A DNA stretch of 24,381 bases from a virus. The notes beneath the pieces are model-generated. The model was not told the origin of the DNA, did no database searches, and worked only from the letters and a program-made list of their open reading frames with translations. The position numbers and the translations under genes were made by a program. Shown here one piece after another: positions 21,301 to 24,381 of this stretch (its first letter is position 1; every line of letters starts with the position of its first letter). The stretch spans positions 1-24,381 of the IMG/VR virus record IMGVR_UViG_3300010883_000449; one strand, given 5' to 3'.

Positions 21301-22094
21301 CAGTTGCGGCTATACAATCATTGGAGACAAGCCTCCGCAAAAACCTAGGTGCAGGGTCAAGCAGCACTATTTTTGCAGACTTGGGGTTGAACCGAGACGG
21401 TTCGGTCACGCAGGAGCTTATAGGCAGGATATCTAGTGCATTAGGCTTGGGGCCGAGCGTTGTCGGAGACGCCATCTTTGGTAAGCCTTTCTACGGCCCA
21501 GTGGCAGGATATGCCGACCGATACAGTAACGTTGGTCCCCAAAGCGGTCTAGATTTCTCTAACCTTGCGACTGGTACGCATAATGTACAAGCGTTTGGGG
21601 TGTCGGCGGCGAATTTTGATCCTGCGACTCTGCGTAGCTTATTCGGGGATAAATCTATGGGCGGGATGGTGATTAACCCGGCGGCGGAGACAGCATTTAG
21701 AGACGCTGTGATGTCTTCTATTAGGGAAGACTTCGGTGATAGTGATCACAACATTCGTAATGTTCTTCTCACAAACGCAGCTTATGACCTTGACAATAAA
21801 GGGCAAAACGGTTTTACCTCACAGGAAGCGCTGGATGCAAGTGAGACATACGGTATGGATATCACTGTGCTTCAAGCGGCACTAGATGGGTTGCCTGGTG
21901 GGTTCGGTGAGGTTATGAAGCAGTACCAATCGGAACTGATTGAACAAGTTATTGCTGGAGGCCGTCCTGTGGTGAGTATTAGCGGTGATTTGAATACGGT
22001 TGAGCGAGGCGCAGACACGTATGTTATTACAACTGAAATCTCCAGCACCTCCAACACCCGGCACGAGGGTCCACCCTCTGAGTCAGGCAGGTGA
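18360..22094 (+). CDS. Tape measure protein
   Basis: A 1244-aa protein, the longest in the window, that sets tail length and is ejected before DNA. The N-terminal 60 residues are charged and helical (IRTRLKAIEDHMGAF, then MDRGMDRVNKRFKKMEGIL). Next is a long Ala-rich hydrophobic section (about 65-140), further helical segments with repeated hydrophobic residues (about 270-520), a Gly-rich hydrophobic zone (about 530-780) with several putative membrane-inserting helices including AAIGASIGAFGTPIGMAVG, and a hydrophilic C-terminal third that is Asp/Gln/Ser-rich. No lysozyme or peptidase domain is visible. The GTG start follows AGGAG. At roughly 1.5 angstrom per residue (a known rule of thumb) the tail would be near 190 nm. 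The position after the chaperone pair confirms the call. Confidence 0.95.
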   Translation: MAVEEKVVIKVEVDADISNDIAAIRTRLKAIEDHMGAFNRKAKDMDRGMDRVNKRFKKMEGILTKVTAVFMKFMATLAKFSFIALAGQLGLFTAGLLAAKAALITGRAAASAYQASLRGLSVAAAGVATALAVAAAAMRQFNEVQLGFQFGGGAQGRANASRASRSIGSRTRGLLGSEATSAMVGSLGRGGVTPNQTNNIMRQLLNISGGDAKAAQSLASSIGSGDVKKATTALRGGVGFNQGSLKNVSSMQGLMGIVGGGGATGANFQTVGSEMASTFIGTLKTEFAGMRGIFADLGAPLLEPFRKSFANISRMLKEDILSMSVVLQKFGAESFAPSIETFIGATSEFIRKNIINNMTDIKEMGQSFVDFGKAIQEFFLNLGDYLGKLEPAANVVIDMFKAMGGAAGGRGLFQSFNRLIVENADAFKDFGSSIGNVIGALFDQLSGGQMGFFNKLPLLADVFNTLANDVIPSLFGVFNKFAPLMERLPGALEALANVLDMLAPIVETLVSAISGLFGILQGISGGGGGALGDMGQVALLGGLMMMTKGKGRGLLGKGARGAAGARTIGTAAAGGGAMSASHIRSVNANLQNFGNVSRGARLAGSLNVGHASLTAGRGAGFLGRAGKLGALAAGLEGLNMIGDYRDDGFSGIASGYNQRATDSPLFAGLGTGTAASFLLGPQAGLAVGGATTLLGAANRGLAGDNSMGNNLTGALGGAAIGASIGAFGTPIGMAVGAVVGGVIGGVGTYFAGREGQKRLKKASEAASKKVKLDVAAFEVGSGSAATNLLAGQAELLAKAMDAAIDEETGNRKMEGDTREFRDYLKSIGVDPESVHRDEMFTDLFNDNTLDDMDSQIQKANTLMTDQMESIAEQTGLSMNEVERVLNDFNIDPFVDYMEDSVAAIINLRNQTVADLTQTFLPDFFSSQQQQNELLKTNQAQFTGIVKGYGATGEVTTDQAMDFLSTSTQLHIAEGMTPMQASVAAIQSLETSLRKNLGAGSSSTIFADLGLNRDGSVTQELIGRISSALGLGPSVVGDAIFGKPFYGPVAGYADRYSNVGPQSGLDFSNLATGTHNVQAFGVSAANFDPATLRSLFGDKSMGGMVINPAAETAFRDAVMSSIREDFGDSDHNIRNVLLTNAAYDLDNKGQNGFTSQEALDASETYGMDITVLQAALDGLPGGFGEVMKQYQSELIEQVIAGGRPVVSISGDLNTVERGADTYVITTEISSTSNTRHEGPPSESGR

Positions 22095-22142
22095 TCCAGG
22101 TGGTAGACGCACCCCAGGCAAGAAAGGACCATAGGAGTTCCA

Positions 22143-22871
22143 ATGGCTAAAACAAACGCATACACAAATAGCGCCGCAGGACAGGGCAGCAGTAGAAGTG
22201 TAGTACGGCTCGCTAAACCGATGCGTGCTCAATTTGTGTTCCCTGACGGCTTTGCCGCTAAAGATAAGTACGGCAACTACCCTACATTGCAGAGTGGACC
22301 AGACGGTTCAGTGGAGCCTTTTGACTTTCCGTTTGGTCCTAAAGATTTAAAGTACGATCAGTTCTCTCCGAAGTTCCAAGAACTTAGCAGGCCATTTAAG
22401 AAACCGTTGTTAGTTTCTGATTCATCATCGTTACGCACATTGTCGTTTAATGCTGTTATAGCAGATAAGGAGTCGGGTGGCAAACTTTCTATCATTGAAC
22501 TACTTGATCGTTTAGAGGCGATTGCGGATTCTGGGGCTGCGTTTCAGTTTAAATATGGTTTAACCGCCCTACCGTTTTCGGTTATGCTAACTAAGTTCTC
22601 TTATTCGGTGTCGTATCGAATGTTAGATGGTTCGCCAAGTCGTGCAGAAGTTTCGATTCAGCTAACCGAATCGGTTTTCGCTAATCAAGACCTTACTATT
22701 TTAAAGGCGGTGTATAGAGACCCCACAGTTACACCTAATATAGCATCTCCCACGCCTGAGCCTGATGACACGGTTGATGAGGCGGACCCGATCCTGTGGA
22801 CTATTGGCGGTGACGGCGAGGCAGACTCCCGCCCTCTGGCCGAAGATGCAACCGCTATGATTTTTTATTAG
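22143..22871 (+). CDS. Baseplate/tail protein after tape measure (XkdP/gp53-like position)
   Basis: A 242-aa protein. In contractile tails the gene after the tape measure usually encodes a baseplate protein such as PBSX XkdP or an Afp7/gp53-like protein, often with a LysM domain. Here the core (about 55-190) fits the same layout: PFGPKDLKYDQFSPKFQELSRPF, PLLVSDSSSLRTLSFNAVIAD, LLDRLEAIADSGAAFQFKYGL and VMLTKFSYSVSYRM-x-EVSIQLTE. Residues about 195-220 are an acidic Pro/Thr/Asp linker and the end (LWTIGGDGEADSRPLAEDATAMIFY) may be a remnant of, or an attachment to, a LysM-like unit, though I cannot show it. GGAG lies 7 nt before the ATG. The function is inferred largely from position. Confidence 0.7.
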   Translation: MAKTNAYTNSAAGQGSSRSVVRLAKPMRAQFVFPDGFAAKDKYGNYPTLQSGPDGSVEPFDFPFGPKDLKYDQFSPKFQELSRPFKKPLLVSDSSSLRTLSFNAVIADKESGGKLSIIELLDRLEAIADSGAAFQFKYGLTALPFSVMLTKFSYSVSYRMLDGSPSRAEVSIQLTESVFANQDLTILKAVYRDPTVTPNIASPTPEPDDTVDEADPILWTIGGDGEADSRPLAEDATAMIFY

Positions 22872-22890
22872 CTGAGATGAGGAGCTTGTT

Positions 22891-24273
22891 ATGCCATTAG
22901 ATGTTGAAAAATTATCTGTAGAATCGTTGCAGGTTGGCGAATTAGGTGACCGGCTTGTCGAAGTACACGAATCAATACTGGACTTAAGCATTGACCTGTC
23001 TGCCGATATGGTCAGCCAGTTAACTTTCAGGATAAGCGACCCTTACTTAAAGTTGCACAACAATAATTATTTTATGATTGGCCGAACTGTAACATACGGT
23101 GAATACAAGTTTGAGATTGCTGCGGTTGATCTGAAGTTTGGTAGAGCGGCTGAGGTGAATGTGACTGCGAGGTCGCAGGCCACTCAAAAGCTACGGCGGG
23201 AAAAAGGTAACAAAAACTTTGGTAGTATTTCTCCGACTATTTTTGCAGCACAGGCTGCTGCACGAGTTGGGCTTTCGTTTTTCGGTGAGGACTCACCTAC
23301 CGATGGGAAGATTGAACGGGTACAAAAAGATAACAGGGACGAGTCAACTTTTGATATGTTAAAAAGTTTGGCTGGCAAGAATGAGTTTCGGTTTTTTGAG
23401 GCGAACAACACAATGTTTTTTGCATCTGAAGAGTTCATTGTACAAAACCAGGGCAAGTTTAAAATCCACTTGAATATGGCGGGATTAGGCACTCCTTCTC
23501 GTTCAGCGTTTTTCCCGTCATCGGGTAGTGTCCGAAGAACGTCTGATGGTGAAAAAGCGGCAACAGCTAAGTTTCAGTTACTGCCGTCTGCTTCAGCATT
23601 TTCAATTTATCCCGGTTCGTCGTTCAACATTACTGGTGTTGAAAACTTTACACAGCCATTCATGGTTGATAGGGTGGAGATGCGTGCGGGAGAGGGTAAG
23701 ATGGTAAATATTTCTGCGACCGCTGTTGAAGAAACCCCTGATTCTGGTTGCAGCACACAAACGTTTAGACTTGGTGTGCGTGGGAGCGATTGTGTGAAAC
23801 GAATCCAGCAGGCGGTAGGAACAAGTGTAGACGGCTGGTGGGGTCCCCTCACAAACGCTGCTGTCTTACGCTTTCAGCAGGCAAATGGTTTACCTGCGGA
23901 CGCTATTTGGGATGCCGACGATTGGGCTAAACTTGAAGGGAAATACGTAAGGCCCAACTCTTCCTTCCAGCCCACGACGCCTGCCAGTTCTAAATCCGGT
24001 GGGGAAGTAACAATTGAGGATGTGTGGTATGCAGACAAAAAGTATGACTCGTTCCAAGGGTCCAGGTATATTGCTAAGCATGGGAAACTTCCACTTCCCT
24101 ATCCATACAATAGCAATGTGACCGTGAGTGCTAGTACCATCCCACATGGGCCAAACGATTTTTACTATGCTTCTGATGATTATAATCAGTATATTCCGGT
24201 AATAAGCTATCTGAAGAGGTTGGCGCAGCAGTTGGCAAAGCAGAAGACTAGCGGTTACGGGAGCATGACGTAA
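22891..24273 (+). CDS. Baseplate hub protein with embedded peptidoglycan-binding domain
   Basis: A 460-aa protein. Residues 1 to about 285 follow the pattern of the gp27/gpD/XkdQ hub family: an early SVESLQVGELGDRLVEVHESILDLSIDLSADMVSQLTFRI, a KFEIAAVDLKFG stretch, PTIFAAQAAARVGLSFFGEDSPTDGKIERVQKDNRDESTFDMLKSLAGKNEFRFFE, and a final barrel segment. Residues about 292-349 are a peptidoglycan-binding type 1 domain (LGVRGSDCVKRIQQAVG, then VDGWWGPLTNAAVLRFQQANG, then WDADDWAKLEG). The tail (350-460) is a Ser/Pro/Tyr-rich segment of unknown fold. The hub joins tail tube and spike, and the extra domain would grip the cell wall during penetration. Its stop overlaps the next start (TAATG). Confidence 0.82.
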   Translation: MPLDVEKLSVESLQVGELGDRLVEVHESILDLSIDLSADMVSQLTFRISDPYLKLHNNNYFMIGRTVTYGEYKFEIAAVDLKFGRAAEVNVTARSQATQKLRREKGNKNFGSISPTIFAAQAAARVGLSFFGEDSPTDGKIERVQKDNRDESTFDMLKSLAGKNEFRFFEANNTMFFASEEFIVQNQGKFKIHLNMAGLGTPSRSAFFPSSGSVRRTSDGEKAATAKFQLLPSASAFSIYPGSSFNITGVENFTQPFMVDRVEMRAGEGKMVNISATAVEETPDSGCSTQTFRLGVRGSDCVKRIQQAVGTSVDGWWGPLTNAAVLRFQQANGLPADAIWDADDWAKLEGKYVRPNSSFQPTTPASSKSGGEVTIEDVWYADKKYDSFQGSRYIAKHGKLPLPYPYNSNVTVSASTIPHGPNDFYYASDDYNQYIPVISYLKRLAQQLAKQKTSGYGSMT

Positions 24274-24381
24274 TGAGTAGACGAACTTCTAGATCAACTT
24301 CATACACTAGCGGAGTCAACCCCGTTGGCCCGTTCAGGGCAAAGGTAGTTTCCGTTTCCGGTGGGCTTGCCTCTATTCAGA
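24273..24381 (+). CDS. Probable baseplate spike protein, 5' end only (cut by window)
   Basis: An open frame starting with ATG at 24273, overlapping the hub stop by 1 nt (TAATG), running to the window end. About 36 residues are visible: a Ser/Thr/Arg-rich start, then PVGPFRAKVVSVSGGLASIQ, which resembles the beginning of an OB-fold as found in spike and baseplate-tip proteins (gpV/gp5-like). The gene order after the hub supports a spike or tip protein. Too short for a sure call. Confidence 0.6.
   Translation, partial: MSRRTSRSTSYTSGVNPVGPFRAKVVSVSGGLASIQ

Noticed and set aside
1-24381. CRISPR array, insertion sequence or integrase attachment site
   Set aside because: No regularly spaced direct repeats, transposase, integrase or tRNA-end duplication was seen.

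Overview
The window is a one-strand (+) segment of a tailed, contractile-tail (myovirus-like) phage or prophage genome. It covers the head-to-baseplate assembly region and several accessory genes placed inside it. Recognisable virion genes are an HK97-fold major capsid protein, head-tail connector and neck proteins, a tail terminator carrying a fibronectin III domain, tail sheath, tail tube, frameshifted tail assembly chaperones, tape measure, an early baseplate protein, a baseplate hub carrying a peptidoglycan-binding domain, and the first codons of a probable baseplate spike. No integrase, replication gene, terminase or portal is visible, so temperate or lytic life style cannot be judged.

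Host: an actinobacterium is my best inference, not a proof. The arguments are apparently leaderless promoters (a -10 hexamer 6-8 nt before ATG with no Shine-Dalgarno) at four genes, a B12-dependent class II ribonucleotide reductase, a small actinobacterial-style ferredoxin, a 116-aa protein resembling a family I associate with actinobacteria and their phages, and GTG starts. The GC content looks moderate by eye, which would suit low-to-mid GC aquatic actinobacteria.

Layout. (1) 1-4001: a very large protein with a kinase-like region, cut by the window edge, then two small unknown genes. (2) 4045-5871: a unit with a near-consensus promoter, encoding a 116-aa protein, a 396-aa phage protein with a duplicated Cys/His motif and a ferredoxin, closed by a terminator. 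(3) 6175-7528: major capsid gene with its own regulatory region and a UUCG terminator. (4) 7590-12211: an accessory island between capsid and connector genes. It holds an unknown 242-aa protein, class II ribonucleotide reductase, a probable small RNA with its own terminator, an unknown 117-aa protein, a helicase-associated-domain/HTH protein, a two-helix membrane protein and a DUF1599-like protein. (5) 12282-16684: a 50-aa charged protein, connector and neck genes, tail terminator, sheath, tube and a UUCG terminator. (6) 16756-17490: endolysin (M15 peptidase plus peptidoglycan-binding domain). (7) 17541-24381: chaperones with a -1 frameshift, tape measure and baseplate genes.

How it fits together: the structural genes build head, neck, tail tube and sheath, and baseplate in the usual order. 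The reductase would supply deoxynucleotides for phage DNA synthesis. The DUF1599-like protein may act on nucleotides, and the ferredoxin may donate electrons to an unidentified partner. Most accessory genes have their own promoter or terminator, so the region behaves as late operons with independently regulated inserts. A shared sequence element before the capsid and sheath genes suggests coordinated control of the two most abundant virion proteins.
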